Shown here: piece by piece, positions 1-11,366 of the stretch
How the letters are laid out: every line of letters begins with the position of its first letter
Numbering within the stretch: position 1 is the first letter of the stretch
Source of the DNA: Scytalidium lignicola
Taxonomy: Eukaryota; Ascomycota; Leotiomycetes
Direction: 5' to 3'
Assembly: GCA_002812745.2 (NCBI GenBank)
Contig: NCSJ02000119.1
Location: 57,434-121,433, forward strand
DNA length: 64,000 nucleotides
Position numbers and translations under genes: made by a program
Notes under the pieces: model-generated
The model's input: only the letters and a program-made list of their open reading frames with translations
Told to the model about the DNA's origin: nothing
Databases searched by the model: none

Positions 1-1134
1 TATCAACATCCCACATCACATAGGCCCACTTCCTTAGATTTTTCTTCTCTGACTGAAAGTACCATACCTCTATCCTGTACTCTGTAGACCATGGCCAAGC
101 TGCATTCGGGCCATCAATAGCGTTATCACTCTCAAATTCAAGAGATTCTCCAGCCTCATAGGCATAATATGAATCTGTCGGATACATATAGTCGTACGTT
201 TCGACTTCAAGAGCACTGGAGAGAAGTCCGTACCCGCTGTAGATGTGGTCTTTGAGTGCATAAGCCTTCCCAAGAGCAGAATATGTTCTAATTACGCGCC
301 GCAAGAATGAGAGGCCCACCGTCAGAAAGTACTCCACATTTCGAGCCTGCCAACTATCTTTTCACCACATGAGCTATAGTCAAAATCTAATTAGAGGATC
401 GAATAAATACCATCATAAAAGTTCTTGCCAGGGCGGAGCTTAGTGAGTTCAGGAGCACAGCATTTAAGAAGTTCAGTATCGCGCCTCGTGATATAGTCTT
501 GCACACATGCTAATTCTTCGACCTCCCAGATTTTGAATATGGAAAGAAATAGGATGGTCTTATCAACATCATCAAAGGCTTCCTTGGCCTCGTCTGGAAT
601 GCCTACACCAATAGGTTCGTTGAAAAGCGCACGGTACAGCTCGAACCGATATAAAGCACGGTAGATCCTGTGTTTCTCATTAGGAGAGATTATGTTGTTA
701 GTCACAGCAGGATCTTTGTTGAGTAGACATAATGGCAGTCTGAAATTGCAGAAATCCGAGGTGATGTCGACGATTATCGACTGGAGCTGAGCTAATGATA
801 TGAGAGTATTCATTTCAACTGATACCAATGTGGCAGGTATAAATGAGCTCCGCTGGGATACATATCGTAAAACAGCAGATTCCACATCCTTCTTGCGTTG
901 AGCCTTTGTCTGAAAAGGGATTTCAGAAGCATATTGAACGGCTATAGCATCCGGAAGAACTTCCGACGGAATATCGCGAAGCAACACTGCAGAAAGGATA
1001 AGGCGACGCTGACTGATATAAGTTTCGTGGTAGGATGGGGATGATTGTACTAGTGCTTGCAAAGTAGGCATATTGTGCATATATAGAAGAATTGATACTT
1101 TGAGCTCATTAGGCAACTCATCAAGACCGGTCAT
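1..1134 (-). CDS. F-box-like hypothetical protein, partial at the left edge
   Basis: Exon 1 covers 411-1134 and starts with an N-terminus (MTGLDELPNELKVSILLYM) that looks like an F-box-like helix pair, the type that links a substrate receptor to Skp1 in SCF ubiquitin ligases. A 53-bp intron (358-410, GTATTT donor, CTAAT-like branch site, AAG acceptor) restores an open frame that continues as DDSWQARNVEYFLTV and stays open to base 1, so the gene runs off the window. No leucine-rich or WD repeats are visible in the part present; the rest is a helical region common in lineage-specific fungal F-box-like families. Function beyond that is unknown. The acceptor is inferred from phase only; without splicing the frame stops at 391. 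Confidence 0.6.
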
Positions 1135-1517
1135 CGTGGCTACCGCAATGGTGAGAATTAGCGACTAAGGCAATGCTAGAATTGTGGTCGACAGATGCCC
1201 TGGTACCTTTTTCCTTGGGATATTCAGATACTGATGAAGACGTTCTCCACCTTGATGTGATGATGTATTTTTTCGATGGTGGAAGATATTAATAATGATT
1301 TCAGTTGTTCTTGTACTGTTTGCAGGAGACTATCGCTTACCTGTGAAACTTTGCTACAGCGTACGCACTCTAAATACGGGACCACCCGGGTATGCTACGT
1401 CTGCAGCCTTGCAGGGCGGCGACATACCAAAACAGTTGCAGCCATTTCACATTGCGCGCGGTTACTAACTATCTTTAGCAGAGCAATTCGTCAATCCCCC
1501 CTCTCTCCGTGAAAGAG

Positions 1518-1999
1518 CTAAGTAGATAGTGCTTGAACTGTTGGCCACGATAAGTGTAATGTACCGAAGTACCTCTCATTTCTAAGGACCTTTTCTGCAA
1601 CCAAATAAAATTTCATAGCGAGTGCCCAATGAGCTTTTAAATGCGGTCCTATATGCACGTTTATATTATTAAAGAATTCGGTGGTAGAGCTTATATAGTC
1701 CAATTACATGGATAAAGGATATACGCATCCAGGTGTAAAGTCTGATGTTGAAAGACGCTTGAAGGCTTTGTATTTGGATGTGATTCGGATACTGACGGGT
1801 AGAACACCCTAGAGTCTCTAGAGTCAGGATCGAGAGCTTTACTTTGAAGATAATCGGCTAAAGCCAAAGCATTGTTATTAAGAATTACTGAAAGTTCAAG
1901 GTAATTTCTAGTATTTTTCTCCAATACGATATCATGAGCGTTGTAGGAGCAATTGTGGTAATTTTCCTTAGAGAGACCTTCCAACTCGACATGAGTCAA
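1518..1999 (-). pseudogene. Possible frame-broken remnant of a hypothetical gene
   Basis: Two minus-strand reading frames overlap by a few bases: 1691-1999 (102 codons from an ATG) and 1518-1703 (61 codons). Each ends at a stop, and no phase-compatible intron of normal length joins them. Read together they would give about 150 residues with no motif I recognise. The place, just upstream of the F-box-like gene on the same strand, would fit a decayed duplicate or a gene with a sequencing indel. Chance frames in AT-rich DNA are an equally good explanation. Confidence 0.2.
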
Positions 2000-2254
2000 T
2001 GAGAATAGATTAGGCTACCGCACTTGTTGTCATTAAACATCCTCTAGCGTATTAATTAATATCTAGGTTCACTGTTACTTCGTGTATCTTAGATCCTGAA
2101 TTCAGAAAGCCAATCCAACCCCTCTGAACCATTCTTTACATTATCCAATTCAATAGTCAGAACAAATTTAATATTTCATTAAAAAACATAATAATAAAAC
2201 GAGCTAGGAGTTCGAGCCCTCGGGTGCCGAAAATGATGTAGATTTCACTTGTCT

Positions 2255-3060
2255 TCACCAAGGATAGATGCCATCTTTATGAACCAATTTCCCAGTATCT
2301 GCATCCCTTTCTCCTTGGAGAATGCTCAAAATTGTCATTCCAGAAACCTCTGGGTCTCCAGCACCTCCCCCTCCAGTCCTAGCCTCCTCACTCGTACCCC
2401 GAAGATTTGACACCACGAATCCTGGACACATAGTGAAGACCTTCAAACCTTTCGAATGGAAATCTCGCCACTCTATTGCTGCAACCATGTTAAGAGCGGC
2501 CTTGCTTGACCGATATGCGTCTTCATTTGGAAGAGGGTGATAAGTTGATGAATCTTGTAAAGCTTTTGTCAGCGAACCAACACCACTACTCACGAAGATA
2601 GAGTATGGATTTTGAGATTTGAATAACAATGGTCTAAAAGCTGTAGCAACTAGAGCCGGCCCAAGAACGTTTGTTTCCATGCATAGTGTAAACCGTGCCC
2701 TAATATCTGGATCCATACTGCCAACACCCGCGTTGTTAATTAGTGCATCAAGTCTTCCATGCTTTTCCTGAACAACCTCAACGGCCTGTTCGATCGATTT
2801 CTCATCGGTGACATCTAGTTGTACAGCTGAAAGAGAGCCTTGGATGCCAGCTGTCTCGATTTCTGACTTTGCGCGTTCCACTTTCTCCAGAGACCTGCCG
2901 GTCATGATGACATGGAAGTCTTTCGATGCATTTGCTATTACTTTTGTTGTGGCGTAGCCTACACCGGAATTGGCTCCTGGACTGTCTCTCAGCATATGAT
3001 CAAGGTTCAAATATAGTCTTTCATATTCTTACCGGTAATGAGAACGATTCTAGTAACCAT
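2255..3060 (-). CDS. Short-chain dehydrogenase/reductase, carbonyl-reductase-like
   Basis: Two exons, 3033-3060 and 2255-2976, joined across a 56-bp intron (2977-3032, GTAAGA donor, CAG acceptor). Splicing creates the complete nucleotide-binding motif: the first exon ends LIT and the junction reads TGANSGVG, the SDR TGxxxGxG Rossmann signature. The product is 249 residues, normal for a classical SDR. Other family marks are NNAG after strand 4, the catalytic Ser in VSSG, and Tyr and Lys in AYRSSK, followed by the CPGFV loop. Such enzymes use NADP(H) or NAD(H) to interconvert carbonyls and alcohols; the substrate cannot be told from sequence. An ATG at 3010 also opens this frame but would lose the dinucleotide-binding motif, so the spliced start at 3060 is preferred. 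No biosynthetic cluster partner is adjacent. Confidence 0.9.
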
Positions 3061-5342
3061 TTTATGGGATTTCGATGGTCTGAGGAATTATAATAATGTC
3101 TAGGCTTCACAACTGTGATTGAAGAGACTGATACTGGTGATCCTAAGAAGAGCATTGCCCAGAATTTATACACGTTAAAAACTCCTTGTGCTCCGGATTA
3201 GCTTTTTAACCCCGAATGGCACAAGGAGGCAACTTCACGCCATTCAATCGGATTTTGAGGGAAAATATGCAACAGGGGTTCGGATTCTACGAGTTTCGTC
3301 CACGAATTATATGCCATAACTAGACAATAAGGCTGGGCCAATATTCAGATCTGCTATGCCCACGCGTTAGAGAAAGGAATTCGCAGAGGAGCTAGTCCAT
3401 CTCGGGAGAAACAGTGCGAAAAAAGCGGCGAGAACGATGAGTTGTCCGACTCACCCGCACATGAACCAGGTAATGGAAGGCATCATCTTCTACCATAGCC
3501 GTCAGTCTTCAGAGCAGCCTTCGTTTGCTATGACTCCCAATATCTATTCCCCCGAGATTGGAGGAAGAACAGAAAGAGAATAGTAGACGTCTCGCTATTT
3601 TGCTTAAGAAAAATCTCGGTCGGGTGGGAAAAATGAATCACGCCACGGATTATCACTTACGTTAAACATCAGTGACCAATCCTCGATAGTTTTTTCAAAG
3701 AGAAATTCATCTAGAAGAGTATCTATTTTAAGGTCAAAATAATCCGTCTCGAAGTTAGCTTATAGAAATTCTTTTAGCGGTTGAATAATGAGAGAGGTTG
3801 AATTAGAGTAGTTTGACGCTATCTGATAATCTGTATGAGAGTTGAAGATGCTTGTTCAAAAGGTAGATAGTAATGATATAGGCTGTAGTTGAGTGTTCTA
3901 ACGTTCGCTTTACATAAGAGTCTCAATTAGCAACTTTATATAGAGAGTTGAACTGAAATATGGCCCTAGAACTGATTACATGAGATCCGTGAGAAGGCAA
4001 TCTATACAAAAGATCAGCGTCCTGATTCTGCTTGATTTCAACATTTTAGGGTAGGGTTAAAATAATTTAGTTCCTCGCCTTAGAGTAGGGTTTCTATATA
4101 TTTTTCAGTCTCGCCTATTGAATCAGATCTGGGGAACCTCCTTTAAGTAAAGGAGAATTAGGAACCCTGCAGGGGTGAAGAGATTGATAATACAGTAGTT
4201 ATCCATACTGTAGACAATGGGTCTCTGGGCTGCAAACACCCTTAGACTCTTACCCGCGCGGGGCGGAAGTAGACGATGATTATTTTAAGCCTTATTTTAT
4301 TATGCTCTTCTGCGGAGTGACTCTTTGCATAATGTTACTGGAGTACAATCTCCCCATCCCTTGCCCTAACCCAACATTGACTACCCGTATCGGCGAGATC
4401 TGCTTGCTGTAATTAAAGGTCTGTCTTACCGAGAACGGCTCAATCTCCCCCAACCACCCGGGACCTCGGACTGAGCCGTGTAAGTTCAAGTCACTCAGTT
4501 AACCCGTGCGGAGTACGGATGTGTGCAGTGTTGTACACAGTATGTTGGAAGATGGATATCGACTTACATCCTCGATGATAAACATTCGAAATGCACGCGC
4601 CGTTCAGCTGGACCGCGTATGGTCTAGTTCCAGTGGGATGCTGCACAATCTCTGGCTGATATGCCTAACTGAAGTAGGGAGGTGGTCAAGCACCTTCAAG
4701 TGGCCTAGACCTGGGGAAGGTAGATAAGGTACCTTACATGATGAGCTCAGCATTAATCGCTCCAACTCAATTCACACGGTCGGAAGCTCGGTCTTGTGCA
4801 TCCATGATACAACGCAGCACAGCCTCGTGAGAGGTTGCGGCATCTGTTGCTCATTGCCATACCTGTGGAAGTATGCTATTTATCGTTACAGCACTCCCGT
4901 CTGTTCAGGGGTTTGTTGTGACAGTAACATCAATCTGATCTGCAGCTTACTCTTTCGTCTTTCCCCTTTCTGGGAATAAGCATTCAAATTCTCCTTAATC
5001 AGTCTTTAAATTAGAGCATGGGGTGGCTCTCGGCCCTGTAACACCAATCCCATGGCAGGCATCATCGCTCATCACCTTCCTCCTTGGGCATGAGTGCATG
5101 CATCCAATGCACAAGACATTGATATAGCTTAGAATATCAGGGAGATAATGCTAGGATGGAACACGCAAAACAACCTACATTCGGGTATGGTACCTTCTTG
5201 ACGTCTAGGGGGTGGGGATTATAAAGACCCTGAGCTTGGGATCTGGGGAAATGAAGCTCAGTCAAGCTTCAGGCCAAGCTCCCCCTAAGAGCTTAACTCT
5301 CGATAAGGCAAAGTCCTGTTTAGATCTGGTGTTTCCTTCATC
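3061..5342. other. Intergenic, 2.3 kb, AT-rich, no supported gene
   Basis: This spacer separates the divergently transcribed dehydrogenase and protease genes. Only short frames with many stops occur in all six frames, and none has a recognisable domain. A small hairpin (CTCCTTT, 4-nt loop, AAAGGAG) lies near 4139-4156. The right end holds the protease promoter. Confidence 0.6.
5220..5226 (+). promoter_or_regulatory. TATA box of the sedolisin gene
   Basis: TATAAAG lies 117 bp upstream of the protease start codon, a usual distance for a fungal TATA-driven secreted enzyme gene. A GCCAAG hexamer, matching the PacC pH-regulator consensus GCCARG, follows at 5273-5278. The hexamer is common by chance, so pH control is only a suggestion. 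Confidence 0.45.
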
Positions 5343-7491
5343 ATGCGCTTTCTTAAGTATACCGTGCCACTGGCCCTTCTGATTACCGCCTGTGAAGCAA
5401 TTCCAGCTCCTGTGGCTCGTGTACCACACGAAAAGCGCACCAGCCATCACGATGCTAAATGGCGTCGGAGTGCCCGTGTGAAACGCGATGCAATCATCCC
5501 AATCCGAATTGGTTTAACCCAGACCGAGCTTCACAATGGCTACAAGTATCTCATGGATGTGTGAGTAGTCTCCGAAATTAAAATAATTTGAAAAATGCTG
5601 TAATTTCTAAGATCATTGTAGCTCTCATCCTGCATCTCCAAATTTCGGAAAACACTGGACACCTGAGGAGGTCATTGAAAATTTTTCTCCTGCAGATGAG
5701 ACTGTTGAAGCCGTCCGGTCATGGTTGGTTGAGTCTGGTATTGATTACAACCAGGTAGTCCATTCGGATAACAGAGGCTGGCTCGCTCTAGATATACCAG
5801 TCTATGAAGCCGAGCGACTATTCGAGACTGAGTATTATGAGCACGAGAATGCTGGTATTGAAGGTGTCCGTATTGGCTGCGACAAGTAAGAATCTATCTT
5901 CCTTCAAATCTCATTGAAATATCCCTGGAGCTAAAAGAAGTTCCATTTTAGCTACCATATCCCAGAGCATTTATCTAAGCATATCGACTACGTAACGCCT
6001 GGCGTGAAATTCTCTAACCTGTTAAAGAGAAGAACTGTACAACGAACTGGGGGAATTGCCAAGAGAAACAGTCTCTATGGGAGAGCGTTCTTCACTCATC
6101 ATGCCGTTGAAATAACGCCAGATGTAGAGCCTGCTCGCAACCTCTCCCATATCCCGGAAGATGTTCGGGATTGTGCTAACAATATTACACTTCCTTGCTG
6201 GAAAGCTCTCTATGACATTCCTGACCCACGCCAAACCCCCGATAAAGTCAATTCCTTAGGCATCTTTGAAATGGGTGATACTTATGCACAGGAAGATCTC
6301 AATCTCTATTTTGCTCAGTACGCTTCTCGGGTGCCGCAAGGCACTCACCCAATCCCAGCATTCGTGGACAATGGGACAGCACCTGTACCACCAGACTCTC
6401 CAGCTAATACCGGAGAATCTGACATTGATATGGATATTGCGTTCTCTTTGATTTATCCTCAAACAGTCACTCTATACCAAGTTGACCCTGGACCACCAAC
6501 TGACAAAGTTATCGAAGGGTGGTTAAACACCTTCCTTGACGCCCTTGACGGCTCATACTGCACATACACCGCCGATGGAATCACTGGTGACAGCCCAGGT
6601 ATCGACCCTACGTACCCTCCAGGAACTCTTCAATGCGGCGTCTACACGCCAACTCGAGTCATCACCGGCTCATACGGTGAGGCCGAGGCGGATCTTCCTC
6701 AAAACTACCAACAGCGCCAGTGCAATGAATTCATGAAACTCGGTCTCCAGGGCCACTCAATCTTCTTTTCGAGCGGCGACTATGGTGTTGGTGGCAATCC
6801 TGCAGACGTCTACGCAGACGGTTCTCCATCTTCCTGCTCCAATAACGTTGGGCCAACTCTATTCACTCCACAAAATCCGGTCAACTGTCCCTATATCACT
6901 GCAGTGGGCGGTACAAGGTTGTATCCAGGCCAGGATGTAAAAGATGCTGAGAGTGTCATGCAAGCCAATCTCGGTCCTGGAGCTGAATTATTTGGCACCG
7001 GTGGTGGATTTGCTAATTACTTCCCTAGACCAGACTACCAGAACGAGGCAGTCGACGCTTACTTCGCTGCATATGACCCTGGATACCCGACATATACGGT
7101 CAACAGCAACGGCAGCAATGTCGGTGAAAATGGCGGTCTATACAATCGTGGTGGGCGTGGAATCCCAGATGTCTCTGCCAATGGTGCGTTGATGCCAGCC
7201 TATAACGATGAAACCCTCTTCCATTTCTACGGAACAAGTCTTTCGTCCCCAATCTGGGCCTCGGTAGCCACGCTACTCAACGAGGAAAGGACGTATCATG
7301 GCAAGGGACCGATTGGATTCATGAATCCGGTTCTCTATGCTAATGCGCCTCTCTTTAATGATATTGTGAATGGTTCAAATCCTGGGTGTGGTACGCCAGG
7401 CTTCAAGGCTGTTCCGGGTTGGGATCCAGTCACAGGATTGGGGACACCGCACTTCAATTCTCTTAAGGACCTATATCTGAGTCTTCCTTGA
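5343..7491 (+). CDS. Secreted sedolisin-family serine-carboxyl protease (S53, tripeptidyl-peptidase type)
   Basis: Three exons: 5343-5560, 5622-5885 and 5952-7491, with introns of 61 and 66 bp, giving 673 residues. The start gives a signal peptide (MRFLKYTVPLALLITACEA). The activation domain carries the family segments SHPASPNFGKHWTPEEV and IPEHLSKHIDYVTPGVKF, both only restored by splicing. The catalytic domain has Glu316 and Asp320 (ExxxD), the oxyanion-hole Asp437 in SSGDYG and nucleophile Ser590 in GTSLSSP. The C-terminus has the calcium-site region with DIVNG and GWDPVTGLGTP. Members are secreted, work at acid pH and remove tripeptides or cut peptides from protein substrates. Length and residues are complete, so it should be active. 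A MEROPS search would separate tripeptidyl-peptidase from endopeptidase subtypes. Confidence 0.95.
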
Positions 7492-7717
7492 GTTTGAATA
7501 TGAATTGTATGGTAGTCAACTGGCTTGGTTAGATAGTTGAGATCCAGAATAATATGAAACGGAAAACAATACTCCAATGATATGTCTTAAATCTTCATTT
7601 AAAGTGATAGTGTTCTCAGTATTACCGGGTTTTATATTAGCAAATCTGTCGTTCATACAGTTATATCTAGAGTTATGTTGTTTCTTCTATGGCTTTATAA
7701 TGTAGAATGTAAGTTCC

Positions 7718-8595
7718 TCATATATGCCACAACTTTGACATCTCCAATCCTTCAGCAATGGAGCCAACCTTCCCATCAATAGCAAACCCTTCGGAATACA
7801 GTTTTCTGCACTCGCTATAGAGGTCTTTCAAAGGAACTGTGAAACACTCTATAAATTCGCCATCTTCCAACTGAGGTTTTGGATTCTGATTCTCGGATTT
7901 CTCCATGTCGACCTTTACATGTATCATGAATGAGGAAGAGCTACGTTAATCATTAGAATCAAGTAAGTGTGAACGATCAGCAGAACTGTCTTACTCAGAT
8001 AAGCCGACAGCTAAATTATCTCATATCAGCTACTTTTAACACGTTCACCAACTTATATAAGCTTGTCTACTCACCACCAAATAAAACTGGACGGATACCA
8101 GTACGATCCGGTATTGCCTCCCCAATATACCCCGTCTCTTCCCTCAATTCACGCACCGCACACTCTTCAGGTGTCTCATTTGGATCAACTAATCCAGCAG
8201 GCAATTCAATGGTAATGTTATTCAGTGGGGGACGAAATTGCTTTTGCAAAAGCAACTCAGGTCCGGTAGGTTTTTGTAGTACAGCAACAATAATTACTGC
8301 ATCAACTAAGCTGCCTTTAGGTTTTGTAGTTCGTTTTGCAGCTTCCCATCTGCGAATTTTGCCATCTATGTTCTCATACTTGATCCTAAGGTAGGCATTG
8401 TTATCAGTTAAAGACAGACTTACAAAGAAGTACATCGATCAAAATTATAAGGAGTCTAGGTGCACTGACTCTACAAGGTTTACCCATTTAGCATCTTTAT
8501 TCTCCTATGATCTATTGTTACTACAGCTGTGGCGGAGCGGTAAATTGACATACCAGCGGCGTTGTAGATAGAACTTTCGCAACAGGTTTTGACAT
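7718..8595 (-). CDS. Nudix hydrolase, ADP-ribose pyrophosphatase type (Ysa1-like)
   Basis: The Nudix box is complete in the 8076-8378 exon: AGLVDPNETPEECAVRELRE followed by ETG fits GX5EX7REUXEEXGU. The family hydrolyses nucleoside diphosphates linked to another group, here most likely ADP-ribose. My model has five exons: 8554-8595, 8484-8504 (21 nt), 8075-8378, 7995-8019 (25 nt) and 7718-7940, for 204 residues, the usual Ysa1 length. The start reads MSKPVAKVLSTTPL and the end EGLEMSKLWHI, both typical. Introns 1, 3 and 4 (49, 55, 54 bp) have good donors and phases. Intron 2 (8379-8483, 105 bp, AAG acceptor) is the weak point: in-frame stops at about 8445-8456 force an intron, but its edges are uncertain and a few residues may be missing. 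Two very short exons make automatic prediction likely to fail here. Confidence 0.85.
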
Positions 8596-11366
8596 CTTTG
8601 AATAGGAAGACAAGTTCCAGGCTCGAAATTTATTATTACTGAAGTGTAAGGGTGAACGTCGGCCAAGCTTCGCAAATACATTCATATCTTTGCCTCAGAC
8701 GACAATGTAACGTGGTTGTGGCTGTTGGACAGGCTACGGCTACTGTTATCATTGGTACGTACGCGAACAGTATGAATTTCAACTATCANAAACAACTAGC
8801 TAATAACAGCTACAGCTGGGGAAATACTCCCATATCATATACGCACCTGTAAACGTACGTATCATGTGAAAATGTCTCACAGGTATGATAATTCCCCCGA
8901 CTCCGACTCTATGACTTCATATGGCTTTTGCCATGGCTTGTCACGTGAGTGTATCAAATACCTGAGGCTACAACAGCCTCAAAGTGGCCCCTGGGGCCTG
9001 AGGGGATATACCTCTTTTCTTAGAAGTTTCTGAACTAGGAATATTACTAGTAGATTAGCTGACAATAGGAGGGGATTTAAGATTAACTAGCTTACTTTGT
9101 AAAAACCAAGGCTTGTGAAACGCAGTCATTGTTTAGCTTTCTTTTTTTATGGGGTTTATCAGAAACTGTCATAGCTCTGTACAGACGAGTTTACGGAAGG
9201 GATGCTCCGGGGAATATTAAAGTTTTCCGAGTCAACAACCACGCCAACCTAGGGGAGCGTGACACGTGCTTGACTAGGTGGTGGTGCAATGATGTTGAGC
9301 TGCCGTACTCTGCAATTCTGCATCCATTAAGGACAGTATGGTCAAGAGTAACTACCTCCTTAAAACAGATAGATCAAACAAACATAATGACATTGCGATT
9401 AGGACAGAGTAGAAATAATTCTTAAAAGACCCGGCTAGTCTCTTTCCGTAATTGTTTTCTTGCTCTTGCATAAGTTTGTATATATGCCACGCTGATTCAT
9501 TACGTGTCGATCAGGTCTACCTACAGTAGTATGCGTGCACTAAGTCGGTCGGAGGTAGTGGATTTAAAAAGTCTGCTGGATCTTCCCCGCTGCACGATGA
9601 GTTAACTTTTTCTACAGTGATTACTGGGTTATTTCTTGTTGATGGTGCAGGCACCTGTGTGGCTCTCCCGGATGTATAGCCACCCTCTCGGGAGTTATGC
9701 CTGCAAGCAAGGCTTATTCAAGCCACGATCTCGCGTGGATGGGAACGGGCTGTAACAAAGACAAAGGGATAATTTTATTTGTCTAGGGCCAAAGAGCTAT
9801 GAGTTGCAATGGAGAGGCATCATGACGACAGTGAGGGGGTTCAGAATTCTTCTGTAACATAGTTTCCTGGATCTCACTCCAGGTCTTTCCATCTTTGCTC
9901 TTGACTATTTGAAGAGAAGTGTTTTTTGGTTCTGGTTCTTTATGTTTGTAACTGTACAGAGCAAGTTACCTCGGTACGAGTACGAGTCGTACCCAACGTG
10001 CAAAAACGTCGGGCCAACTTCCGCTGTTGGTTTAGAGTGCTGACCTGACGCCAGGACCCATCGCACCAATCCTCTGCGATGGTGAGTCAGAACCTTTGAT
10101 TTCCAAGCTCTCCTCATCTATCGAATGGACGGACGATGTAAGCAAGCGTATTATTGTACTGTGGTAGAGTGTTGTATTCATCAACATCAACACAGCTCCC
10201 CAGTTGTTGAGTCCATAACCATATCTGGTCGCTTTTGTTGGATTGCATAAGTACAATACTGTACGTACCGCTCCGGCACCGTCACACTGGATTCATCTAG
10301 AAATCCGGACGAACCTACGCAAACAGGAAAGGCCCACGGTTGGAGCGTTGCATCGCGGCGTGTGGCGGGTTACGGGAGTAACAACAGAGCTGCATCCGGT
10401 CAGCAAGGCGCTTAAAGGTCACAGAAAAAAGGAGATTGGAGGGATGGAATAAGTAGACGACAGTGATTGTTTGGGCTGTTTTCTGCATTTATGAGCTGCT
10501 GAGGTCTGGGGTGGTGCAGGAGAGCAGAGTAGAATATGTGGGATGCGGGAGGGAGATGATCCGAAGAAGGCGGCTTAATTGCCACAACTAGGACAAAAGA
10601 AGTCAAGTGCTGCCCTGCATAACTCCATCTCCTTCAATGTGGCCAATGACAACACACGTCTGGCTTACATTAAACACTGCATAATTGTGCACTGCTGCAC
10701 AACTGCCCCTCGGAGGATGGTGCCAGCCCGTGCCCGCCCTTCTGCATCCCCCCTAATGCATTCCCCGGCCGATGTCTTCCCAATCTCCAAAAACAAACCT
10801 CCTCGAGAGCTGCGATGGAGTTTGTCCAGGCCTTGTCTTTGTGCATGTGGCTGCCATGTTTCGCGCACGTAAATCCGGGTCTTACCTCCGTACAGGTTGT
10901 GCCTTGACTTGGCTGATGTCTGCGCCGCCTGGGTTCCAATTGCTCCAGTTCGGTAGGTACGTATATAGATCTAGGAAGGTCATGCCGTAGGTCACTTACT
11001 TTTCATTCTTCTACTCACACGCTAGGTTGTTGGCACAAATACACACTCTCTCTTTCCTTCTTCTCCACCATAAGAGCACTAGAGTGCAAGGTCATTGCCA
11101 AGATTTAAAACAAAGACGGTGTGGTTGTGCTGGTGTTTGGAGGTATTAGTGGCCTGCCCCAAGATCGTCACTAGAGAAACTGCCGATCTCTCGGTCCCTC
11201 TAAAACTTAATTTTTTTTATATCTTTGTTTACTTTTCCATCCTGTTATTCTCACCTGGGCCCTACTTCCTCTCGCCGCATGCACTTGTCAAACTCCCCAC
11301 GTGTGCTGTATTTTTTCTTCTTCTTCACTGGAACGGCATCCTACCTAATTGCGCTCCTTCATCATA
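8596..11366. other. Intergenic, 2.8 kb, no supported gene
   Basis: It lies between the divergent Nudix and transporter genes. A pair of small hairpins sits at 8963-8998: TGAGGCT with a 5-nt loop and AGCCTCA, then GGCCCC and GGGGCC with a single base between. A CACGTG E-box lies just before them, near 8942-8947. The frames present are short and show no domain. The last 400 bases are pyrimidine-rich, as expected for the transporter promoter and leader. Confidence 0.6.

Noticed and set aside
2200..2235. tRNA-like B box (GAGTTCGAGCCC)
   Set aside because: No A box, anticodon arm or acceptor stem can be built upstream; only a short fragment matches.
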